From Pagrus major (Eukaryota; Chordata; Actinopteri; Spariformes; Sparidae), in NCBI RefSeq assembly GCF_040436345.1, contig NC_133232.1:11895501-11959500 (forward strand): DNA of 64,000 nucleotides, given 5' to 3'. Within the stretch, counting starts at the first letter, position 1. Each line of letters opens with the position of its first letter. The translations under genes were made by a program, and so were the position numbers. Below are positions 11,601 to 21,234 of the stretch, one piece after another. The notes beneath the pieces were generated by a model that was given only the letters and a program-made list of their open reading frames with translations, was not told where the DNA came from and made no database searches.

Positions 11601-14600
11601 TTCTAGCGTTCATGTGGATGCCACTTGACACACACCACCCATCCAAACACCATTGTGGACCAAGTACATGGTCACAGGTCAGAGCTGTTTTGGCTGCATA
11701 AGGGGAACCTGCACAATATTAAGTAGGTGGTTTTAATGTTGTGGCAGATCGGTGTATGTTTTGCTGCTGCCCCCATTCTTAGCAGTACATTGCATTGCCT
11801 CCATGCCAGTTCTTCTGCCTGCTTCTCCAAACTGGGGGCATGCTGACCACTGTCTACTGTAGATTATTCAGTGACAATGAACTAACCCTTTAATATTTCA
11901 GACAGCTGGAAAGTATTTCTGGGTGGACTTTACTAGTGATTTCTTTTAATTTTTTGATAAGAAAACAAAGTATCATGGATGTTTGTACAGAGGTTGCACA
12001 AGATGAATAAGCTACTGTATTGGAAATGCTTAAAACACAGAGAAACTCTACAATAGTGAATCTATTGATACTAATTTAAAGATGTTTAACTAAATCTTTT
12101 TCATTGCCAGGGGAAGAATAAAGTTGCAGATGTAAGTATGTTGACTTTTTGTGTGTTTAACTCTGAAACAATTAGTTAGTTAATTAGTTGATCTACAGAA
12201 AATCAATTAACAAATATTTTTGTAACAGATTATGTCTGATTATGTGTTTCTTTGTTTTCTAATCTTAAAAACAAAATATCTTTTATTTGGGACTACTGGT
12301 CAGAAAAACAGGTTTGTTTTTGTTTCGGGGGATTAATTGATAAATTCATCAGGTTAATTTGTTAATTAATTAATCTGCCTGCTTTGCTTAGTCTCATAAC
12401 AATTGCAACATATTTTATGTACATTGTAGAAGTGATCACATGGTCATCACAATGATAGATTCATAGAATCGGCGGTTGACAACTAAACAGGTACACCTGA
12501 AGCCTAATTTCCACCAAACAGTCTGGTCCAGTTCAGCTCAGTTTGTTACACCTCAGAACAGTAAGCCCTAGATCAGCTTTGTGTTTCCACTGTGAACGGT
12601 ACTATTAAATATAAGCAGGGTTGTTACTGGCCAGCTTTGGAGTAACCGCTTTCACTTTCCAGCACTTGGAAAACAACTGGACTGGTCTGGCATCTATTAA
12701 GTGACACACTGTGACCTGTACTGTAGATTACAGCCAGATTGACAACATATACAAACTGATAACCTTTTTTACCTCTGCCCCGCTCACATTATTCGTCTTT
12801 TTTCTGCTGCTCTCACTCTTTTTCTCAACCACACACAGCACACACAGCACACACGTGTGTTTGTTAAATTGTTTACTTTTCCATAAAAGCATGAAACTTG
12901 GTAGACTTGCACAGCTTGGGGACATTTTCAGAGATGGTGCCATTGCAAAAACACCACGTGGTGGCCATGGCAGCCATTTTACTTACCGCCATAGCTGAAT
13001 TATTTATTTTGCATCACAGCTTCTGAACCAAATATGATAACACAGAAAAGGTTATGTCTTCCAGTATGTTTATGATGGTCAAGGATTACAATGATACCAT
13101 ATACAATATCATAAATTGTACAGATGAAGAGGTAATGGTGAATTCTTTTACACTGTGAAAAGGAAACTAGAGACCAACTTATGATGGGAACATACCAGCC
13201 ACGATGCCCATTAACATGTTGACCTATGAGTACTCAGAGCTAGTCATTACTACATTATTACATGAGTTCTCCATAATCATAGGTCAGTACTGCATTGTAG
13301 GTGGGTGATAAGTAATGTCGTAGGCCACCTCCTCTGTTCAAAGACAATCAGTCCAGTTTGACTGATTGGGGAGAAAAAACAACCTCTCCATAAACGAATG
13401 GCACAACACAGGAAGGCCAACTCCTCAGGTCAAGACTCTGCTGTCCACTTACATCTGAAGGAGAAACAATCCTTTGAGGACAACAATGTAATCATCTTGG
13501 CCAGGGAAGACCTATGGTTTGAAAAAGGAGTAAAAGAATCAATCTTTGTCAAACTGGAATGATCGCCTTTGAACAGAGGAGGTGGCCTACAGCATTACTT
13601 ATCACCCACCTACAATGCAGTACTGCGTTCCCTCCCCAGACAGCTTAACAACCATTCAAATCTGGGCTCACCTAGCCCTAGCAACCCACATGAAGGCCAG
13701 TTAAGTCAACGACCCACAAGTGGCCCTAACGACTCTGAAACTCAGAACTCACACGTGTCCTTATGAGAGGTAAAACATCTTCAAGAAACTGAAACAAGTC
13801 CAGTTGCCTGCGCTACAGCACATTAGCATGACCTGGATGACTGAGAACCTTCATCAAGAAACATTACTGAAGCAAAATTCACATCAAGTTCTAAATCTTG
13901 TCATTTCCTTTTGATTGGGACATTTTGGTTTCATAACAGGACAGGTGTGTAGGCCTAGTGCCGTTGAGCTGGAAAAACTGGAAACAGATGTCTACTTATA
14001 AACACTTACTATAGACACTACTTAATACATTATTATGTTTGATTCGATAAGAGGAACACACACAAAACTTTGTCTCAGTTTCTTTGCAAATAAACTCATT
14101 CAAACACACAGGCTGCAGACTCGGTACCTCAACAGGGTGAGGTAAAACAGGACAGTACCAAACGGTTCTTTTAGTACTATCTTTTTGATAATGGAAATGC
14201 AAACAATTGTTTAACAAACTGAACTGAACTGTACTGCTTGGTGGAAACAGGGCTTTATATACATACATAATCATATATACTTTACATGTATTAGTATATA
14301 GCCACATTGTCTCTCCATGATGTGAAGAGTTAGAGTATACCGTTTGTCTTCACATTACTTTACATTGTAATTGTCTTTATTATTTTTCAGCTGATCCATG
14401 TCTTCAAAGGTACACCCCTTAAAACACCCTGTTTTGTTTTAGTGGCCAACAGAACCTCAATATCCGATAATGACCTCCCAGCTCAGTGTTGTTTTGACAC
14501 CCATCTGGGAGAGCATTTTGGGGTATGCAGGTGTTTTTGGGTGCTGTAGAATAATTAAGGAACTGCATAAAAGTTTGTATTAAAAATGTTCACATGTCAT

Positions 14601-17600
14601 CACAGCCCCTGTCTAAGCAGGAAATTTAGCAAGACTAAATTTATTTTGCGCAGAGTAAATAGGTCCCAGTAACATGTGGCAAGCACATAGTGCAATAAGT
14701 TAGCACAGACAGGTTGAGGTGAAATGCTGCAATGTAAAGACACGAAAAATGCCATTTCTCTCATAACTGTTGCTCATTTCCCAAGAAGGAGGAAGTCATG
14801 AGTTATTACCCCACAATTCACTGTTCCTTTACACTACTGCACACTATTCAATAATACCATACTGACACAGGTTTGTTTCACCTGCCTTTCATGGAACTAG
14901 ATACTTGACCCACCACAGACTCCTGTCTGTTTTTTTTACTGCCAAAACACTGCTATAATGCAATGTTTTTAAACAAATCTGTATTCTACTGGCCCTATAA
15001 TGTCAACATATCTGTAACAATGGAAACCAAAGGCCGCCTGGAATTTTGGTAAAACACAATGAAAAGTCTACAGCCAAGCTAGCAGCTCTGTCACTGGTGC
15101 TTCCAGCTAAATGTTAATGTCAGCATGCCCACAATGACAAGATTCTGATGTTTAGTTCTTTTTTACCATGCTTACAATCTTAGTTTAGCATATTTGCTAA
15201 CTAGCACCAAACAGTAAGTACAGCTGTGGCTGTTGAGAGTGTCATTGTTTTTGCAGATACTTGGTCATAAACCAAAGTACTGGACAGATGACATTTTTGA
15301 CTTGATGGTGCCAAAGGGAAGTCAGTTCACCATGTTTATCTGTTCAAAATTTTGTGGCTATCCATCCAGTAGTTGTTGAGATATTTTAGTCTGGACCGAG
15401 ACGAAGTGGTGGATCCACGGGCTTTGCCATCTCTATCAATATACAAACTGTAACTCTGCACACTGTTGTCAGTTGAAAGCAGGGGATGATGATGAAAAAT
15501 GTCTGCAATAAATGTTAATAAAGATGACCAATTTTGTGTATGTGACGTTGCTGCAGGTTGTTCCTGTTGAGGTGGCTTCAGTTTTTCTGCAGTCTGTAGA
15601 TGGTACTCAGACGGTACTACAGATCAGTGATGGAGAAAATCTCAACCCTCTTCTCCTGAACCCAACCCTCTGTGCTAATGTGGTGCTGAAGGTGATTCTA
15701 GCTTACTCCAACACATGCCTGTATCTATGTTTATGGATTTAAAGCTTGCAATATATTTCATCAGTTTATCTGAGGAAACAATAAAGTACTAAGTATTTGC
15801 CCTTAAGTATTGTGTTCTTGTCAAACAGAATATAGACATTAGAGTACACAAAATGACTGCAAATATAGCAATAATTTTTTTTTGCCCTTTGTTTTTTTTC
15901 CTTAGGTTGTCTATGTGATGAGGTACAATCCAGCTGGTGAGATAGTGAATGTGAAGGTGTCTGTGGTGCTTGGATTTGTTCATGAAGCAGCTGTGTCCAT
16001 GGAGCAGGAGTTTCTTATCACATTTGCCCAGGTAGTGTCTCAACAAAATGTTTTCTATCTATCAGTGAGTGTTATCCACAAAAGGGTTGCTTTTTTTTCT
16101 ACATGAGGAAGAAGGAAGGAAGGAGGAAGGAAGTCTTAATAGTGCTATGTTGCACTAACGAAGACAATAATAACAGATATAATAATTTAAATATAATAAT
16201 AATAAATAAATATATATAATAATAATGGCGATGATAGTAGGAGTCAAGCAGGACCATAGCAGCATGACCAACCATGATCAATAGGAACCTGCGAGACCAG
16301 AGAGCCCAGAGACTCCGGGGAAGATGCCAAGTCAGTAACATTATTTAAAATGCATTATTGAATGTGTACAGGTAGAGAGGAAGAGAGAAGAGCTGGGTGC
16401 ATCATGGGAAATCACCCAGCAGTGTAAGCCTATGGCAGCATAGCTAAGAGCCTGTGCAGGCCCTTACTATAAGCCTTATCAAAAAGGAAAGTTTTAAGCC
16501 AACTCTTAAAGGTAGAGAGGGTGTCTGTCTCCCGAACCATGAAATGAAAATATCGAATGATGATGGAGATAATGAAAAGAGGAGACTGCTGACTAATCGC
16601 TGACGAAGCTACACATATAGTAAACCTTGTCTGATTCTCTACTGTCAAATAAAGCTCCAAAATAATCCTGTGGACTGTTGCTAGTAAAGGAAATATACCT
16701 TTCCTTCAATGTCAAGGGGTGTTGAAATAGTTCACTCTGATTAAGTAATAAAAAGTTGGGCCTGTGCAATCTATAAATGTAATAATTGAAAATGTGTTAA
16801 TCTTGAGACTAAATGTACTTTGTCTTGTGTCTATTAAACAGGAGGACGAGGAAGAGGCGGCTGTTCACTACAGTGGAAATCCAGGTTATGTGGTTGGACT
16901 ACCTCTTGTGTCAGGAACAAGAACAGCAGAATATCCTTTATCTGAGAATTCCAGTATTTTTAAACCTGGCCCCTTTATTTACATGTTTTGGTATGTAAAT
17001 GATTCATACAAATTTTTGGAATCAGTCACATAAGATCACCAGCTAAAATGGCTGCAATGCAATCCTGTGGGATCCACTAAAAGTGCTTGTTTTTGTCACC
17101 AACAGGCTATGGTTGCTATTCTAAGTGTCTGAATTCAGAATTCTCCTTTAACACTGAACTTCCCTCACCCTGATTCATAGATACTAGTGGTGATGTCCTT
17201 GGACAGCAGTAGTAAGGGGTTATGGGTACTTTGACAGCATTTGACAAAAGGTGGGATAATGTTCTGATTCTAAGTGCTATGTCATAGGCAACTCGACTTG
17301 TTTCAGTTTCTTGAAGACGTTTCACCTGTCATCCAAGAGGCTTCTTCAGTTCTAACCAACGGGAGGAGAGTTGGAGGCTTTTAAACCCTGTTTAGGAGTG
17401 TCCTTGCAGAGTCGGGACACGTGAGCTCTGAGTCTCAGCGTCATCAGGGCCACTTGTGGGTCGTTGACCCAACTGGCCTTCATGTGGTTGCTAGGGCTAG
17501 GTGAGCCCAGGTGTGAATGGTTTTTAAGCTGTCTGGGGAGGGAACTCAGTTGTGCATTGTAGGTAGGTGATAGGTAGTGTTGTAGGCCACCTCCTCTGTT

Positions 17601-18357
17601 CAAAGACGGTCGTTCCAGTTTGACATAGATGGATTCTGAAACTGAAACTGAAGTCCAGTTGCCTATGTTAAATTACCATGACCTGGATGACTGAGAACCT
17701 TCATCAACATGATAATGTTCTGATGCTCTACATTGCCCAGGATTTGTCCTTGACAGGTGTCTTCACTGGGATTGTTCAGAGCGTCGACCCCAGAGAAACC
17801 TTGTCTCTTCTCCACAGTACTGAGGACAAGGACTGTTTGCTGGGACCACATCAGCACTTCCCTGTCCTGTTCGGTCTGGACTCTGTGTCTGGTTGCACAT
17901 TAAGGCAGGACATCACTCACACTCAACAAATCTCATCACTATGTACAGGTACAGTGTCTGTCTATATACATAAGTGATGGTGACTTGTCTTGTTTCTGCA
18001 GACTGTTGGATGCTGACAACTGCTCCCTGGTCTCACATGTGCTTCTGGATGTTCTGAGAGGACCAAACTATACTCCATATGTGGCATCCTTTGGAAACTC
18101 CCCGTTAGGCTATCCACTAGACTGGCTGCCAGTCAAAAACAACTTCAATCCCGGGGTGAGCACAGTTAGACCAGTCAGTTCCTGAATCTGATAGGAGTGG
18201 AAGTCATGTCATTGCAAATTAGTACAATACATTTTGGTGACACTGCCATTGGGGAGTGCCATTGACATGAGGGGGAGTGCTTGGTCCACAACGGTGTTTG
18301 AGTGGGTGGTGTGTGTCAAGTGGCATCTACATGAATGGTACAGACAGACAGACAGAC

Positions 18358-18411
<54 letters not shown>

Positions 18412-18412
18412 C

Positions 18413-18444
<32 letters not shown>

Positions 18445-19827
18445 AAAAGCAATTAAAAATATTTCAGTGCAAATGTATTTTGGTAGATGAGTGAATCAAT
18501 TAATAATTGGAGATTCTAAACTCTAAAATGAGGTGATAGCTTGAAGTACTCAAGTACAAAAATTCCTTGCTGCATAAACTGCACAAACAGTGCTCCTGTC
18601 AACACGTCCACCTGGTTGTTTTTTGAAGCCCCACTCTAATGTGATTTGATATTTTCGTGATCTTTCCTGAAAAAGTTTTGTAATTTTTGAAAAAAAAACT
18701 TAATTTTGGGGTTAAACTTAACAAAATGAGAATCTAGGACTTTTAAGTCATCCACCAAGTTTGGCCTCGCACGTGTGCTCTATGAAGAGCCATGCCGTAA
18801 CCTAAGCAAGTGGTCGACACTATAGTGAGCATTTATACATGTGTGCTGGTGCGTCTGTGTTGCTGGCGGTTGCGAGCGTATTGCCAGCTGTACTTTCCTC
18901 TTTAAACACAACGACCCACGCGGCTCCATACAAAACTGGCTTGAACAACTTGGCCTAGCGGCCCGCATCGTTGTGAATTGCAGTTACATTTTGGGGGGGT
19001 GCATGTTAGACCACGCCATGGTTATGGCGTAGATTCAACATTTAACCACATCCCATTCTTGGTTTGAGAAACAATGTTAACAGTTAGAAAGTCTGACTGG
19101 AGTGGAGCTTTAGTTTTCTGCCTCCATCATGTGGACAAATCTGCTGGTCAAGAGGCGTCATAGAGCGCAATTAATTTGCGTTACTTTCTTTAAAGCGTCC
19201 TTTTTACTATAATTAAATAATTGAAAGTATTGCTTTATAATGACAGCCCTAATGACATGACAATAATGACACACACACACACACAAGTATACAGACTTGC
19301 AGAGATATGCGCTCTACTGAATGCCATTCTATTTTAGATCATTAAACCAGCATTAATCAATACTATACATGTTTCCACAGTTGAGCGCACTTAAAGTAGT
19401 GTATGCCTAATGTTGTGAGGCCACAATCCAGCTGTATGTTTGTCATCTGCAGGAAGCACAGAGTTGCAGCATCCCACTGTCACTTCATTTAGAAATTGAG
19501 TGGACTAAATATGGATCCTTGGTGAACCCCCAAACTCAGATTGTGAACATCAGAGAAATCATCCAAACCAACACCACCAGTTTGGTAAGACTGATTTGAG
19601 AAATACTGGGAGGAAAAATTAGAAGATGCAGTGACGGTCCAAACATTTTCTACTGTGTCTGATGTCGTGTTCTCCCACAGGAGCTATTATCTGGAGGCAG
19701 CAGTATCCTGTCAGTCAGGAGTTCAGTGGCCTTTATACCAGTTTCTGCTCCTGCTCGTCCTGGTTACAGAGCCACACCCACCATTGATGCCAAACTGCCC
19801 TTTGACTTCTTCTTCCCTTTTGTCTGA
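5699..19827 (+). CDS. tctn1: Tectonic-1 (ciliary transition zone protein), 14 exons
   Basis: Coding exons: 5699-5993, 6251-6368, 8737-8870, 8952-9103, 9201-9303, 10944-11056, 12111-12131, 15557-15691, 15906-16031, 16842-16930, 17767-17904, 18002-18155, 19453-19584, 19681-19827. All phases join without a stop, giving 618 aa. A signal peptide (residues about 1-27) is followed by a Thr/Ser-rich segment to about residue 98, then a cysteine-rich block (PCDEHKDVCDINCCCDREC) and the Tectonic domain, with the family motifs GNPGYVVGLPL, VASFGNSPL and DWLPVKNNFNPG, ending LPFDFFFPFV without a transmembrane helix. This ending and the hvcn1 neighbour favour TCTN1 over TCTN2 and TCTN3. Tectonics act in the MKS/B9 transition-zone complex that controls ciliary membrane entry and Hedgehog signalling. 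Introns 10 (AT-AC) and 11 (GC-AG) are non-canonical; exon 7 is a 21 nt microexon. The first exon was chosen by the ATG with signal peptide. No clear AATAAA was seen close downstream. Confidence 0.93.
6424..6795 (-). mobile_element. MITE copy in tctn1 intron 2
   Basis: Reverse-orientation relative of the element at 3048-3391: it begins AAGGTCCAGTGTGTAGGAT, the complement of that element's right end, and shares interior blocks (stretch around 6560-6650). The far end is diverged and the TTAA duplications are lost, so this is an older or truncated copy. Confidence 0.55.
6905..7870 (+). pseudogene. Penelope-like retroelement, RT tail and GIY-YIG endonuclease, broken
   Basis: Two reading-frame blocks, 6918-7358 and about 7359-7775, are separated by a single in-frame TGA. 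The first looks like the C-terminal part of a Penelope-like reverse transcriptase polyprotein. The second contains a cysteine/histidine linker and the endonuclease motif YVVYRLECPCG..FYIGRTKRKLKARLAEH, a GIY-YIG-type fold. The reading frame decays after 7775 into the usual C-terminal region. The 5' end, including the RT catalytic motifs, is missing, so the copy is 5' truncated and inactive. It lies in tctn1 intron 2 in sense orientation. Confidence 0.75.
8170..8210 (+). other. Hairpin in Penelope-like 3' tail, hammerhead-like remnant
   Basis: CCCTGACGA is followed by a perfect 13 bp inverted repeat (8179-8191 and 8196-8208, 4 nt loop GTTG). CTGANGA is the conserved catalytic strand of hammerhead ribozymes, which are known in Penelope-like elements. 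The matching GAAA is not where it should be here, so if this was a ribozyme it is degraded. Confidence 0.35.
9712..9806. repeat. Interspersed repeat fragment in tctn1 intron 5
   Basis: The sequence around TTTAACCTTTATTTAACCAG and CATTGAGATTAAAAATCTC is a repeat I recognise as very common in teleost genomes. It is non-coding. Another short common-repeat fragment (GGAATAGTCTGACATTTTAA) lies at about 10832-10851 in the same intron. The rest of this intron (9304-10943) shows nothing recognisable. Confidence 0.5.
11166..11893. mobile_element. TTAA-flanked element hosting a younger MITE
   Basis: TTAA at 11166-11169 followed by AGGGGCACTTTACC, and a matching right boundary CCCTTTAA at 11887-11893. 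The interior is split by the MITE at 11507-11754, so this is the older of two nested insertions in tctn1 intron 6. Boundaries are less certain than for the other TTAA elements because the inverted repeats are diverged. Confidence 0.45.
11507..11754. mobile_element. MITE, TA target site, CACCGATC ends
   Basis: A 248 bp element with TA duplications at 11505-11506 and 11755-11756. The ends are inverted repeats of about 28 bp, beginning CACCGATCAGCCATAACATT at the left, with the complement at the right. TA duplication suits the Tc1/mariner superfamily. An internal fragment of the same family is found in reverse at about 18260-18338. Confidence 0.75.
12504..14252. mobile_element. MITE (TTTCCACCAA..CAGTTCAG ends) split by Penelope-like tails
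   Basis: The left end near 12504 (TTTCCACCAAACAG..CCAGTTCAGCTCAGTTTG) is complementary to the right end near 14215-14252 (CAAACTGAACTGAACTG..GGTGGAAACAGGG). The interior is interrupted around 13190-13890 by a Penelope-like insertion, which therefore came later. No transposase was seen. It lies in tctn1 intron 7. Confidence 0.6.
13283..13880 (+). pseudogene. Penelope-like endonuclease tail, head-to-head copy
   Basis: The + part (about 13375-13767) reads as the end of a GIY-YIG endonuclease ORF: LHKRMAQHRKANSS, FEDNNVIILAREDLWFEKG, VKESIFVKLE, a stop, then NRGGGLQHYLSPTYNAV. The 5' part, 13283-13348, is an inverted copy of 13562-13626, giving a head-to-head structure. The 3' tail ends near GACCTGGATGACTGAGAACC. 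Stops and truncation make it dead. Confidence 0.65.
14253..15069. other. tctn1 intron 7, unassigned part
   Basis: Nothing recognisable apart from a pseudo-exon at 14391-14409 that has good splice sites but would shift the frame (see rejected items). Confidence 0.4.
15070..15430. repeat. Teleost interspersed repeat in tctn1 intron 7
   Basis: Contains GTCATAAACCAAAGTACTGG and CTATCCATCCAGTAGTTGTT, hallmarks of a dispersed non-coding repeat I recognise from many fish introns and UTRs. The upstream part (AGCTAGCAGCTCTG..AATGTTAATGTCAGCATG) belongs to the same repeat. Class not certain. Confidence 0.5.
16100..16700. repeat. GGAA/ATA low-complexity plus interspersed repeat
   Basis: A GGAA-rich tract (about 16105-16132) and an ATA/AAT-rich tract (about 16165-16228) precede a repeat with CATCATGGGAAATCACCCAG and AGAGAGGGTGTCTGTCTCCC, which I recognise as a common teleost dispersed repeat. 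It lies in tctn1 intron 9. Confidence 0.5.
16948..17110. repeat. Dispersed repeat, related to 20485-20887
   Basis: Contains CAGTATTTTTAAACCTGGCC followed by a TTTACATGTTTTGG-type stretch, matching the start of the repeat at 20485. It begins about 15 nt inside the AT-AC intron. Confidence 0.5.
17283..17708 (-). pseudogene. Penelope-like tail, mostly reverse, with inverted end
   Basis: On the - strand from about 17625 to 17283 it reads NRGGGLQHYLSPTYNAQLS and SLPRQLKNHSHLGSPSPSN, then a C-terminal stretch and a tail with GGATGACAGGTGAAACGTC. From about 17630 to 17708 the same tail reappears in + orientation (GACCTGGATGACTGAGAACC). The layout is head-to-head, as in the copies at 13.3 and 36.9 kb. 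It ends about 40 nt upstream of the U12 branch point of tctn1 intron 10. Confidence 0.6.
17905..18001 (+). other. Probable GC-AG intron (tctn1 intron 11)
   Basis: The frame-preserving join is ACATTAAG at 17904 to ACTGTTGG at 18002, yielding SGCTLR-LLDADNC, which agrees with the Tectonic family. The donor is AAG|GCAGGA and the acceptor TTTCTGCAG. GC-AG introns are a known minority of U2 introns and usually have a strong AAG before the junction, as here. The nearest GT donors downstream give the wrong frame. Confidence 0.75.
18230..18442. repeat. MITE fragment plus (GACA)n(GATA)n(GA)n microsatellite
   Basis: About 18260-18338 is the reverse complement of the interior of the MITE at 11507-11754 (GTGGTGTGTGTCAAGTGGCA). 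It runs directly into GACA repeats (about 18341-18360), GATA repeats (about 18361-18411) and a GA tract to 18442. The rest of tctn1 intron 12 (to 19452) holds nothing recognisable. Confidence 0.75.
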
Positions 19828-21234
19828 ACAGCCCATTTGTTTTGCTGGCCCTGTTTGGGCTGGCTCAAACCGAGTATTTTTCTGTTTGTTCGAGAGATCT
19901 CAAAGACTGTTTATTTGACACACAAGACGTCACTTGGTTTTGTTTTGTGGACTGAACTGATACTGAGACTCAAACTGAGTATTTTTCTGTTTGTTTGGGA
20001 GATCTTGAAGATGAGGGATTTATCTGTTGAGAAGAAGAGACACTTTTGGGTTATTTGAACTGTATTGGGGCACTGAATGTATAAATACACTGTTTTGGTC
20101 TGCTAAATTCTTGTGTGGAGGTTTCTTATTTTCTTACTTTCTTATAGTGTCTTTTTCGTCGTAATTATGCTTTTACACGAAGGTTTGACTTGGGTTCCTT
20201 CACAAAAAAAGCCTAGGTTGCATTTTGTTTCACTTTAAATAAGGGGCCATGCACTGAAATACATGGGTCCTTGGGTAAGGTTGACATATAACTAAACAAA
20301 AATTATTCTTATCAGATTTATATTCTGACTGGCACCCTGGCACCGGCTGCTGCAACTGCTACAACGTGCGGCACTCAAGTGAGGAGCTGGAGGCAACGGC
20401 AACACATTCACAAGATCAAGGTAAGCGATTAATTGTTATTCATGAGGCAAACAAATGTGTGTTTGTAATGAAAGCTAGGTTAGCTTAAAGGATAACTTCA
20501 GTATCTTTAAACCTGGACCCTATTTTTACATATTGTAAATAAATGACTAGGTCCAGCCGGCAGCTGCAAAATGGGCTGAATCTGCCAAAAAGTACAAAGT
20601 ACATCAGAATGGCGGTTTCTGGTTAAATAAAAAGGATTTTAATCTTTAACACAAAGGTCTATCTCTGTATGGATCCTTCCATAATGCTGTCAGACACTTA
20701 AAATAACAATCTGAGCCTGTTTGTGGCAAAAACAAGCACTTTGCGTGGACGCAAGTTACTTTCATTGCCCAAAAGGAAATTGCAGCCCATTCCATGGCTG
20801 CCGGCTGAGGCAATCTACTGGACCAATTCCAAAACTGTTTGTATTAGTCATTTCGAAACCAAAATATGTAAACATGGGGCGCATTAAAGGCTAACACAGC
20901 CCAAGAAAAAATCACAGTTGTTTGTCACTGATGTCTAAAATAATGCAGTAACTTGAAATTTAATTTCCAGAATTAAAACGAAGAAGGTAACGAGAGAGGT
21001 GACTATAATATGCTATTTTAACATCTCTAGACTAGGAGAGTAACTTAGTATGGGGAAGTTTATTACTTTATCAATGTCTCCTACTGTCTACTTTCTTAAA
21101 CCAGCCAGCTATATGAGACAGTTTAGGACAAAAGAGAGTGTCTGTCTGAGACTCAAACCAGAGAAAGGTGAGTGATTATACAAGTTACCAATATTGAGGA
21201 ATAGTCTAGTAAATAATTTACTTAATTCTGTCAT
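19828..21234. other. tctn1 3' side and intergenic repeat
   Basis: Immediately downstream of the tctn1 stop. 3' UTR is likely at the start, but no AATAAA was found close by. About 19848-19890 and 19966-20010 share the phrase GAGTATTTTTCTGTTTGTT, a local direct duplication. A dispersed repeat (about 20485-20887, beginning TTAAAGGATAACTTCAGTAT) follows and is related to 16948-17110. Confidence 0.45.

Larger units (their letters stand above)
16931..17766 (+). other. U12-type AT-AC intron (tctn1 intron 10)
   Basis: The intron starts ATATCCTTTA, an exact match to the minor-spliceosome AT-AC donor, and ends CTTCAC. A U12 branch-point match TCCTTGAC lies at 17747-17754, placing the branch A (17753) 13 nt before the intron end. 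Using these sites restores the Tectonic frame (..GTRTA-D-GIVQSVD..), whereas the nearby AG at 17755-17756 would shift it. The intron also holds a repeat (16948-17110) and a Penelope-like tail (17283-17708). Confidence 0.88.

Noticed and set aside
14391..14409. A 19 nt segment with strong TTTTTCAG and GTACAC borders, first taken as a tctn1 exon (LIHVFK)
   Set aside because: It shifts the frame: the next exon must start in phase 0 (VVPVEV). Skipping it joins the microexon directly and matches the family. It could at most be a cryptic exon.
17755..17766. Conventional AG acceptor (TTGACAG) for tctn1 exon 11
   Set aside because: It gives the wrong frame after exon 10, whereas the AC end at 17766 gives the family sequence and the donor is a U12 AT-AC type.
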